From Neobacillus terrae (GTDB lineage Bacteria; Bacillota; Bacilli; Bacillales; Cytobacillaceae), in assembly GCF_011393025.1 (NCBI RefSeq), contig NZ_JAAOEO010000023.1:1-61543 (forward strand): DNA of 61,543 bases, written 5' to 3'. A program made the position numbers and the translations under genes. Of the stretch, positions 53,429 through 61,518 are shown in pieces. Position 1 is the first letter of the stretch; every line of letters begins with the position of its first letter. Under the pieces are notes generated by a model that worked only from the letters and a program-made list of their open reading frames with translations, searched no databases and was not told where the DNA came from.

Positions 53429-55507
53429 ATGTTTAAGAAAGCATTTGGCGTCTTGCAAAAAGTCGGTAAAGCATTAATGCTTCCGGTAGCGATCCTTCCG
53501 GCAGCAGGTATTTTACTGGCATTTGGTAACTTATTACAAAATCCAGCTTTACTTGATATGGCTCCATTTCTTCATAATCACGCGATTAGCATGGTTGCAA
53601 AAATCATGGAACAGGCTGGAGGGATTGTTTTTAGTAACCTTGCCTTGTTGTTTGCAGTTGGGGTAGCGGTAGGTCTTGCTGGAGGAGAAGGTGTTGCCGG
53701 TCTTGCGGCTATCGTTGGTTTCTTGATTCTAAATGTAACTATGGGTACTGCTTTGGGGATTGATGATCAATCATTAAAATCCAACCCACAAAGCTACGCG
53801 GCCATTCTTGGTATCCCGACACTGCAAACTGGTGTATTTGGAGGTATCATCGTCGGTATTCTCGCTGCATCTATGTATAATCGATTTTACGAAATTGAAC
53901 TTCCATCCTATTTAGGATTTTTTTCGGGAAAACGTTTTGTTCCAATTGTAACAGCGGCAAGTGCTTTAGTGCTTGGATTAATTATGATTGTTATCTGGCC
54001 GCCAATTCAAACTGGCTTAAATGCTTTTTCTAACAATATGGTTAATGCGAATTTAACCCTTTCTGCTTTTATTTTTGGTGTAATTGAACGCTCTTTAATT
54101 CCTTTCGGGTTGCATCATATTTTTTATGCTCCTTTCTGGTTTGAGTTTGGAAGTTATACAAACAATGCAGGTGTAGTGGTCCATGGGGATCAACATATTT
54201 TCATGGAACAGATTAAAGATCGAGTACAAAATCTTACAGCAGGAACATTTATGACAGGGAAATATCCATTTATGATGTTCGGACTACCTGCAGCTGCTTT
54301 GGCAATTTACCAGGAAGCTAGGCCTGAGAAAAAGAAATTTGTAGCAGGTTTAATGGGTTCTGCTGCTTTGACATCTTTCCTTACTGGTATTACAGAACCA
54401 ATTGAATTCTCATTCCTGTTTGTAGCACCAGTTTTATTTGGTATCCATGCAGTTTTTGCTGGTCTATCGTTTATGGTTATGCACCTTTTAGATGTAAAAA
54501 TAGGCATGACTTTCTCCGGTGGACTAATTGATTATGTATTGTTCGGATTATTTTATCCTCAAACCCATGCCTGGCTTGTTATTCCAGTGGGGCTAGTATT
54601 TGCAGTTATTTATTACTTCGGTTTCCGTTTCGCAATCCGTAAGTTTAACCTCATGACACCGGGACGCGAACAAGATACAGACGAGGATGCTGAAGAAGGA
54701 AAACCTGCCACGGCGGCTGGTGATCTTGCTTCGAATATCCTTGATGCAATGGGCGGACAAGAGAACATTGCTCACCTGGATGCATGTATTACACGTCTTC
54801 GTGTTTCTGTAAACGATGCAAAAAATGTTGATAAAGACCGTTTGAAAAAGCTCGGTGCTGCTGGTGTCCTTGAAGTAGGAAACAACATCCAGGCTATCTT
54901 TGGCCCTCGTTCCGAAACAATTAAAGGCCAAATGAAAGACATCATGAGTGGTAAAAGACCAAGAGCTGTAGAGCCTGTCTCCCCACAAACTGGTGTAGAA
55001 AAGCAGATCGAAGAAGTAAATCCAGCAGCACTTCAAAACGAAGTAATTGGTGAAGAAGTATTCTTTGCTCCTCTTAAAGGAGAAGTGGTACCTATTACGG
55101 AAGTTCCTGATCAGGTATTTTCCGGTAAGATGATGGGTGACGGATTTGCGATTATTCCGGAAGAAGGATTAATTGTTGCTCCTGTTGATGGAAAAATCAT
55201 TAACCTGTTTCCTACAAAGCATGCATTAGGAATTCTTTCAGATGCAGGCCGTGAAATCCTGATACACGTTGGTATTGATACAGTAAATCTTAAAGGACAA
55301 GGTTTCGAGACATTGGTCGCAGAAAATGACCGGATTGTTAAAGGCCAGCCTTTATTAAAAGTAGATCTTGATTACATCAAAAATAATGCAACTTCAACTA
55401 TTACACCAATCGTTTTTACAAACTTAAAAGAAAGCGAGCATGTAGTTATTGAGAAATCAGGTAAAGTTGATGCTAAAGAAGAAGGGATTGTAAAAATTAC
55501 TGAATAA
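53429..55507 (+). CDS. ptsG: glucose PTS permease EIICBA (PtsG)
   Basis: PtsG imports and phosphorylates glucose. The protein (692 residues) has the domain order IIC (membrane, with GITEPIEFSFLF near residue 315), IIB (phosphorylated cysteine in DACITRLRVSV) and IIA (phosphorylated histidine in ILIHVGIDTVNL). I place the start at ATG 53429, with AGGAGG at 53415-53420, in place of an upstream frame start at 53399. In B. subtilis ptsH and ptsI follow; here they do not, and the glycocin-like cluster lies downstream. Confidence 0.95.
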   Translation: MFKKAFGVLQKVGKALMLPVAILPAAGILLAFGNLLQNPALLDMAPFLHNHAISMVAKIMEQAGGIVFSNLALLFAVGVAVGLAGGEGVAGLAAIVGFLILNVTMGTALGIDDQSLKSNPQSYAAILGIPTLQTGVFGGIIVGILAASMYNRFYEIELPSYLGFFSGKRFVPIVTAASALVLGLIMIVIWPPIQTGLNAFSNNMVNANLTLSAFIFGVIERSLIPFGLHHIFYAPFWFEFGSYTNNAGVVVHGDQHIFMEQIKDRVQNLTAGTFMTGKYPFMMFGLPAAALAIYQEARPEKKKFVAGLMGSAALTSFLTGITEPIEFSFLFVAPVLFGIHAVFAGLSFMVMHLLDVKIGMTFSGGLIDYVLFGLFYPQTHAWLVIPVGLVFAVIYYFGFRFAIRKFNLMTPGREQDTDEDAEEGKPATAAGDLASNILDAMGGQENIAHLDACITRLRVSVNDAKNVDKDRLKKLGAAGVLEVGNNIQAIFGPRSETIKGQMKDIMSGKRPRAVEPVSPQTGVEKQIEEVNPAALQNEVIGEEVFFAPLKGEVVPITEVPDQVFSGKMMGDGFAIIPEEGLIVAPVDGKIINLFPTKHALGILSDAGREILIHVGIDTVNLKGQGFETLVAENDRIVKGQPLLKVDLDYIKNNATSTITPIVFTNLKESEHVVIEKSGKVDAKEEGIVKITE

Positions 55508-55592
55508 CAATCTTTTTTAATTTAGCCACAAAGTAGTTCGTTTACGTTTATGTAAATGGCGGATAATTATCTTTTGGGTAAATTGTAGACAA

Positions 55593-55631
55593 TATAAAAG
55601 GGCTAGCTCTTACTAAGGAAAGAGCTAGCCC
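55593..55631 (-). terminator. terminator of the glycocin-like cluster
   Basis: A perfect 12-bp stem (55600-55611 and 55620-55631) carries TTTT on its minus-strand downstream side. It lies 38 bases after the stop of the fused exporter gene. It may also act for ptsG from the other side. Confidence 0.85.
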
Positions 55632-55668
55632 AATTTAAAAACAAGAGATAAACATATGATCTGTTATA

Positions 55669-58600
55669 TTATTTTTGAGGGACAGGAATATCTTGATGTT
55701 CATTTGATTCAACGACTTCATTCGAAAATAGATCCTGAAGTTCATTTAATTCTAATGAATTTGCTATTTGTCTGAATAAAGAATATATGTGATTAAATCT
55801 AGGATCAATTAAACTGAAATATGTTTCGTTAATTTTTATACTCTGAAATGACTTATATAAAAAATTAGCTATTTCCATTCTTGTTTCATTAAAAAGAACC
55901 AATGTTTTATAAAAGTGCACATCTACAAGTTGTTCATTATATTGTTCTAATATTGGTATTAAAATTTTTGCTCTGTTTATATTAGCCATATCCATATTAA
56001 TGGATATTTGCAACAGCAAATTTTGCAGATAATAAGATTTATTATCTGAAATTTCATAAAGGGTGAAACCCTTTTCCAAGTAATGAAGGCATTTTTGAGC
56101 ATTCTCTTTTGGAGATAAATGATATAAACTTCTTGCCAAGTAATAATACCATTTAGGATTATTCGGTTCCTGTTCTATCATTCTAGTTTCGAGAAGATAG
56201 TTACGCTCTTTCTTTTTCTTTTGTTCTAATTCCTCAGGCGTATACCCATCGTGTGTAATTTCTACCTTCATGTTTAAACTCACAGGTATCTTTCCATTAG
56301 GCAAGAGAGGTTCCTCGTGAACTACACCATTAAAGCGAATTCCTGTAGAGCTAGAAAAGAATCTTCTATTGTCAGTTGTAAGTGTTCTATCGTACTCATA
56401 AATAACAGGGCTTAAAACCACATCTACTTTAAGAAAATTTACTAGTTTAGCGATACGTTTTAACTTGCTTTTATTTTCCTTAAGAAAAACATTATCAGCA
56501 TCAATAAAATATATCCAGTCATTATGTGACAATTCTATAATTTCATTCCTATGAAAAGAAAAATCATACTTCCAGTTTCTCGAATGTAATTCAATATTGT
56601 TATATTCCTGGTTAATAATATTTAGAGTTTTATCCGTGGAACCAGTATCTAAAACAATTATTTGGTCAAACTCTCCGACTACGGAGTCCAAAACTCTTCT
56701 AATATTTTTTTCCTCATTTAAGGTTAAAATTCCACAGGTTAATTTTGGTTCTTCTTCTTTTTCGTATCGTAATATGAATTCTTCTAAGTCTTCTGATTGA
56801 TTACTAATTAATTCAAAAAGTACTTCCTGATCCACTATTAGAGAAATGTCTTTGTAAAAATTTGAACTCTCAAATTTAGATTCCAATTCTAACTTATAAT
56901 TTTGAAAGCTCATGAATGTCTCCTTTTGATGAATGGTGTTTTTAGGAGTCGGAATTTCTCTGTAATTGTTTAGAGAATCTATGTTTATCACTTGATCAAA
57001 TCGATCGTGTTGTAACTCTTTATGGGATATATAAATTATTGTCAGGTCAGATTTATATAACTCTTCCATTATAGAATTCACTGTTTCTTGGTCAACATTG
57101 CTGAGAGTCTCATCCAAAATTAAAAGTTCTGGTTTCTGAATTAATGCACGCGCTAAATTGATACGTTGTTTTTGACCTGATGATAAATTGCCACCATCTT
57201 CGTAAACCCTGGTATATATTCCTGCTGAAAGGCTGTGTATGAGATCCTCTAATTTAGTTATCCTTACAGCCTTTTTAATTTCCATTTCATCTGCAGTAAA
57301 ACCCATGCAGATATTCTCAAACAGAGTACCATCAAACATTAAGGGTTGGCTGCCAACGTATGTTATCTTTTCTCTTAAATTTTTAGTACTGTGTTTGTTA
57401 ATGTCTACACCATTGATAAATACTTGATTATCATCGCAATCAATTAATTTTGCAATGATTTTAGTTATAGTAGACTTTCCAGATCCGCTTTTTCCAATTA
57501 ATGCGATTTTCTCTCCTTTTTTAATGTTTAAATCTGGAAGTTCGATTGTAATTGTGCCTAAGTTATACCCAAATTTTAATTTTGATATTTTGATATTCTG
57601 AAGTTTTTCAAAAAGAAACTTCCCATTGGTTGACAAGGGATACTCTAAGATATCAGCAAAGCGTTTAACTGCCACCATAGCCTCTTGAAAATCGATTTGA
57701 AAGTCAACTAAGTTATTTACTGAGGAAATTACAAAATTTAAAAGAGTAACATACAATACTAATTCGCCGATGGTTAAGTTACCTTTTATTATTTCATAAG
57801 ACCCATTAAAAATGATTAAAAGAAAAAAGATGTTAAGCAATAAGGATTTTATAGCTCCGCTTTGATTTTCAATTGTCCTAAGTTTAATGAGAGCATCTTG
57901 TTCATCAGTTATTCTATTGGTTACATTATTAATAAAATAGCTTGACTTATTAAAAGAAAAAATAGATTCCATATTACTTAAAAATTGAACCATGAAAGAA
58001 TTAACTCTTGCCTTCGATTCCAAGAACAATTTAACCCTCTTTTCTATTAAAGGATAAAAGAGGAGAGAAATAATCATGAATGAAATACAGGCTATCAGCG
58101 TAAAAACAAATATCTTTTTGTTTAAAAAGAATAAAAGGGAGCCCGCTATTAAAGAAATAGAGACATCAAGAACATTGCCTATTGCTGTTTTGTTCAATGT
58201 TTCGCGAATGTGTATAGAGTCGTCAAATCTTGAGATTAATTCACCACTACTTCGTTTTGAGTGAAAATCGGGACGAATTTTTATTAGATGGCCAAAAAAG
58301 TCACTTGCAATCTTTAAGTCTATTTTATTGGACATTTTAACAATAATTTGAGATCGTAAATAACCAAAAGAGGTAAAAAGCAGATTGATAAGTATAAAAG
58401 TTATTAAAAATATATTTAATTCATTGAGAGCTTTTTTAGGAATAAAATAATCAATAATTAACTTAAAGAAATATGAATTCATGGCATTTATTAATATAAA
58501 AACTATAGAAAGAAGAATTATAGTAATAAATTCTTTTTTGTTTTCAATAAATAACTGCTTAAACATTTCGCTAATATTAAAATTTGATTTATATTTTGTC

Positions 58601-59043
58601 TTTTCACTGTCATTTAAATTTAATCCATCTATTATTGGTAAAATAAATATACCAGTAGATAATTCTTTAAACTTGTTAAAGTTTATTTTTGTTTGTTTTT
58701 TCTCATTCGGGTCACTTATTAGAAGAGTTTTATTATGTACTTCATGAATTACAATATAATGATTTCGTTCTTGGTTGCTAACGAGTGCAATACATGGTGT
58801 TTCTATTTCGTTAATAGAAGATAGTAAGTCTTCTCCTACGTGTTTAAATGTTCTGCAGTTTATATTTACTTTTTTAAACAACAATACAATATCTTTTATA
58901 GAATATTCATCATTTGTGTAATGTAAGTCCTTTAGAAAACTATAACTGTGTTCAATATTAAACTTTTTTAAAATGACTGAAACCGAAGCCAAACCACAAT
59001 CACTTTTCCCTTGTTGAGTAACATGGTGTTTTTTGTATTTCAT
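55669..59043 (-). CDS. fused C39-peptidase/ABC exporter and SunS-like glycosyltransferase
   Basis: A single 1124-residue protein. Residues 1-135 are a C39 peptidase (Cys16, His95, Asp111) that would remove the double-glycine leader. Residues about 160-450 are the ABC membrane domain, and 480-690 the ATPase (Walker A GKSGSGKST 517-525, LSSGQKQR 620-627, LILDE 641-645, His674). Residues 711-1124 align by eye along their full length with the sublancin S-glycosyltransferase SunS: CGILTLNEEKNIRR at 770, DxD in FIDADN (848-850), VHEEP, EPNNPKW, then TPR-like helices. Total length is about SunT plus SunS. An in-frame AAGGAG and ATG lie at residue 711. It follows the precursor gene. Confidence 0.9.
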   Translation of the reverse strand: MKYKKHHVTQQGKSDCGLASVSVILKKFNIEHSYSFLKDLHYTNDEYSIKDIVLLFKKVNINCRTFKHVGEDLLSSINEIETPCIALVSNQERNHYIVIHEVHNKTLLISDPNEKKQTKINFNKFKELSTGIFILPIIDGLNLNDSEKTKYKSNFNISEMFKQLFIENKKEFITIILLSIVFILINAMNSYFFKLIIDYFIPKKALNELNIFLITFILINLLFTSFGYLRSQIIVKMSNKIDLKIASDFFGHLIKIRPDFHSKRSSGELISRFDDSIHIRETLNKTAIGNVLDVSISLIAGSLLFFLNKKIFVFTLIACISFMIISLLFYPLIEKRVKLFLESKARVNSFMVQFLSNMESIFSFNKSSYFINNVTNRITDEQDALIKLRTIENQSGAIKSLLLNIFFLLIIFNGSYEIIKGNLTIGELVLYVTLLNFVISSVNNLVDFQIDFQEAMVAVKRFADILEYPLSTNGKFLFEKLQNIKISKLKFGYNLGTITIELPDLNIKKGEKIALIGKSGSGKSTITKIIAKLIDCDDNQVFINGVDINKHSTKNLREKITYVGSQPLMFDGTLFENICMGFTADEMEIKKAVRITKLEDLIHSLSAGIYTRVYEDGGNLSSGQKQRINLARALIQKPELLILDETLSNVDQETVNSIMEELYKSDLTIIYISHKELQHDRFDQVINIDSLNNYREIPTPKNTIHQKETFMSFQNYKLELESKFESSNFYKDISLIVDQEVLFELISNQSEDLEEFILRYEKEEEPKLTCGILTLNEEKNIRRVLDSVVGEFDQIIVLDTGSTDKTLNIINQEYNNIELHSRNWKYDFSFHRNEIIELSHNDWIYFIDADNVFLKENKSKLKRIAKLVNFLKVDVVLSPVIYEYDRTLTTDNRRFFSSSTGIRFNGVVHEEPLLPNGKIPVSLNMKVEITHDGYTPEELEQKKKKERNYLLETRMIEQEPNNPKWYYYLARSLYHLSPKENAQKCLHYLEKGFTLYEISDNKSYYLQNLLLQISINMDMANINRAKILIPILEQYNEQLVDVHFYKTLVLFNETRMEIANFLYKSFQSIKINETYFSLIDPRFNHIYSLFRQIANSLELNELQDLFSNEVVESNEHQDIPVPQK
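56908..56930 (-). promoter_or_regulatory. internal ribosome site and start at the exporter/glycosyltransferase junction
   Basis: AAGGAG (56920-56925 on the minus strand) is followed after six bases by ATG (56913-56911), in frame with the fused gene. Initiation here would give a free 414-residue SunS-like enzyme. This is seen in sequence; use in the cell is inference. Confidence 0.6.
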
Positions 59044-59068
59044 TATCTTACCTCTTTATAATAAAAGT

Positions 59069-59096
59069 AAGAGGAATTCCCAAAAGAATTCCTCTT
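59069..59096 (-). terminator. hairpin between precursor and exporter genes
   Basis: A perfect 11-bp stem (59069-59079 and 59086-59096) is followed on the minus strand by ACTTTTATT. It is likely a leaky terminator or 3' stabiliser that gives more precursor than exporter mRNA. Confidence 0.65.
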
Positions 59097-59130
59097 CTCA
59101 CTTGTTCTGTCTTGTTCTGTTTTGAGATAA

Positions 59131-59361
59131 TTATTTCTTGCAGTATTTTTTAGACTGCTGAAGATAAATAGATTGGTCTCCGCAGCCATGATTAGAAACT
59201 AAGTTTCCAAAGGAACCATAGTTATAAGCAGTGCAAGCATAAGCATCCGAATGAGTCCACTTTTGAATTTTTGCCCAAGTGTTACTAATCCAACCAGCTC
59301 CAGAGTAATTATCAAGCTCTTCAAAATTCAATTCTACAAATTTTTCGCTTTTTCCATTCAT
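59131..59361 (-). CDS. glycocin-like bacteriocin precursor peptide
   Basis: The 76-residue peptide has a leader of 22 residues ending SGA, with Leu-12, Glu-8, Leu-7, Tyr-4, Gly-2 and Ala-1, the double-glycine-type pattern cut by C39 peptidases. The predicted 54-residue core begins GWISNTWAK and contains three cysteines (core positions 21, 38, 52). Cys38 lies in HGCGD, a Gly-Cys-Gly context like the glycosylated cysteine of sublancin. ATG 59361 is eight bases from GGAGG (59370-59374); ATG 59367 is too close. No sequence family beyond this is recognised. Confidence 0.8.
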   Translation of the reverse strand: MNGKSEKFVELNFEELDNYSGAGWISNTWAKIQKWTHSDAYACTAYNYGSFGNLVSNHGCGDQSIYLQQSKKYCKK

Positions 59362-59412
59362 TACCATAACCTCCTTTTCTATTATATTAATAAATTTATT
59401 TCGAAAAATCAA

Positions 59413-59674
59413 TATAAAATTTTACAATTTTTTCATTATTCACTATTTATCGAGTTTTAATTCGTGCTTTTTTGAATTGCCTTTAATGGTAAAAGTTATT
59501 GAATAACATTTTATAATAGGAATGAGAAAATTTGGAGTATAAGTAAGTATAAAGCTTCATAGTATTCAGTCACACTCAAAAGAAATGTTTCAAAAAAATT
59601 CCTTATATATAATGTTATATATATGATTCCTATGATCTCTAAAAAGTATTACTTATATTTATACCTAAGGAACT
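59413..59674. other. upstream region of the glycocin-like precursor
   Basis: Very AT-rich and without a supported gene. It must contain the cluster promoter, but I cannot choose one: a TATAAT at about 59385-59390 is nearly on the ribosome site and has no well-spaced -35. No immunity gene is visible here. Confidence 0.5.
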
Positions 59675-61125
59675 AGACTCTTGCATTTTTACTCCGAACA
59701 CCTGAAAAAGGGCATACGGGGAGCGTCTCTCGAAAAGGCCATTTTTTAAGCGGCGAGCTTCAGGGTTTTTAAAAGCTTTTTAAAAGGTGTCTGCGCCAGG
59801 CCTTCCTGGTAAACATAGAGAACCAGTTGCCCAAAGTAATCATTCCGGATCCGCCTGACCGTGTCCCATAAGGTGTGGAACGAGTCTGTGGACCATTCAT
59901 AGCGCTGGATCTCCAGGAAATTTTGGGTCAGATACTGAATGGCCCAGTACCGTTCAATGGCTTTAAACGAAAGAACCTGATATTGGTCAAAGCCCAACAA
60001 CTCCTTGAAATACCGGTATCCTGTTTCGATTTCCAATCGCACCTGGTAGTATTTCAGGATGGTCACGACATCAAGAGTCACATCGGTGCACAAGATACTG
60101 AATGGAGCCTTCTCCCGGATGAATTTGTTTTCCCAGGATAAAAGGAGTTTGACATTTTCTATTTCTGAAAGGGGCCCTTCATATTCATAAATCCGGTATT
60201 TCCCCTTACCCCTCACTGTTACGGAGCGAAGGTCGGCGTTTTCCAAATACCGTGAAGCAAACTCAGAGATGCCAATGCGAACCCCTTTGGGGTAAATAAT
60301 TCTGTTGGATTTGACTGCAGAAATGACATGGAACCCTTTTTGATTGCAGATGTCTACCACCTTCCTCGTTGTGTACCAGCTGTCAAAAAGCACATAGACC
60401 AGTTCATCCGGATTTGCAGGAAATGCCTTAATCAAATCGGCTGCGAGATCAAGCTTGCTTTTTAAACTCCATGTCATTTTCCATGCAGTATTCCTTTCGG
60501 AAATAGGGCCGGTAATCCCAGGAAAGGGAATGTCCTTCGGCAATTACATGGGAAGTGACAACGCAATGGGCCCAGACGCTCTTTCCGTCTGTGTGTGAAT
60601 GGTGGTATTCAAGCCTTTCCATCTTCTTCGATGAGGGAGTCTTTGGACAGTTGGTATCGTCGATGAATCAGGAAAAAGATTGGCCGTAAGTCACGGCTTT
60701 CCTTCCGGCCTGGCGTAACCTCGACATCAGATGGTCCATCCTTCTCCTCTGCATCCTGTTAGGAGACCAGGGAGATTCTTTGAGGAATCTGGTCATACAG
60801 CTAAGGTCGCGTGCATTCCGTGAACTCTTCCGAATCTGGGAAACAGTCTTCCGGCCCTCACACAAAATGATGCCATGCATGAATGAAATAAGGTGTTTCA
60901 TTTGGGGCTTTGACAATGCGGGACCGAGGGCCAGGACAAACTTGACGAGTGCAGGATAGGAAGTTACCATAAACCTATGACATCTCCTTTTTCTGGGGTT
61001 TTGGTTTGTGTGGTAACATTCCATTTCCACTAAAAGTGAGGTGTCATTCTTATTTTTACGCACTTTCCAAAACTAGTCATAAACCGACAGATTCATCCAC
61101 AATATTTTTGCAAGATTCAAGTAAG
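59675..61125 (-). mobile_element. IS4/IS701-like insertion sequence, decayed copy 2
   Basis: The element carries imperfect terminal inverted repeats, GACTCTTGCATTTTT at 59675-59690 and, on the other strand, GAATCTTGCAAAAAT near 61104-61118. It holds one transposase gene in pieces on the minus strand. It lies between the glycocin-like cluster and the rrn promoters. Exact ends and any target duplication need comparison with other copies. Confidence 0.75.
59746..61063 (-). pseudogene. IS4/IS701-like DDE transposase, frameshifted
   Basis: N-terminal part 60668-61063 (131 residues), then frameshifts, then a C-terminal part 59746-60543 (265 residues). Comparison with the remnant at 27.1-27.7 kb shows a lost base where GCCGGTGACTTACGG became GCCGTGACTTACGG, and further shifts near 60655 and 60460. 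Catalytic candidates are the aspartate before TNCPKTP, LFDSWYT and EIETGYRYFKELLG. Inactive as it stands unless several frameshifts are bypassed. Confidence 0.8.
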
Positions 61126-61203
61126 AAATATAATAAGCATATTCCGTTATTTTTTTGCTTCCTGTAAGTTGTTAAATGGAAATAAAAGGATTCAGAAAAC
61201 GTG

Positions 61204-61232
61204 TTGACGGAATGGGTTTATCGTTGTATTAT
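61204..61232 (+). promoter_or_regulatory. rRNA operon promoter P1
   Basis: TTGACG (61204-61209) and TATTAT (61227-61232), 17-bp spacer. A G at about 61237 could be the start. Confidence 0.85.
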
Positions 61233-61353
61233 AGATGAACAGTCGCTGATGACGAGTTAACAACATCAACTTGTTGATAACAATATCATAAATTGTGTTT
61301 TTAGTTTTAAGTGGTTATCATCATAATCAACTTAAATACTTTTAAAAATGTTG

Positions 61354-61382
61354 TTGACATAGCGACGGTAAGATGATATATT
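61354..61382 (+). promoter_or_regulatory. rRNA operon promoter P2
   Basis: TTGACA (61354-61359) and TATATT (61377-61382), 17-bp spacer. A G at about 61389 is suitable as the initiating base, as in B. subtilis rrn promoters, which respond to GTP level. Confidence 0.9.
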
Positions 61383-61418
61383 AATAAAGTTGCTTCTGAG
61401 CAACACATTAATATTGAT

Positions 61419-61429
61419 TGCTCTTTGAA
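61419..61429 (+). promoter_or_regulatory. rrn boxA antitermination element
   Basis: TGCTCTTTGAA matches the boxA motif of Bacillus rRNA leaders, recognised by NusB/NusE. Confidence 0.85.
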
Positions 61430-61518
61430 AACTAAACAAACAAAGCGTGAACAAACAAACAATAATATGATGAATTTATTCATCAGCCAACGTAACTTTA
61501 TGAGCTAAACTCATACTC

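Noticed and set aside
59251..59460. A hydrophobic 69-residue frame antisense to the precursor gene, considered as an immunity protein.
   Set aside because: It overlaps the precursor on the opposite strand, has no ribosome site, and its hydrophobicity follows from the complementary AT-rich sequence.
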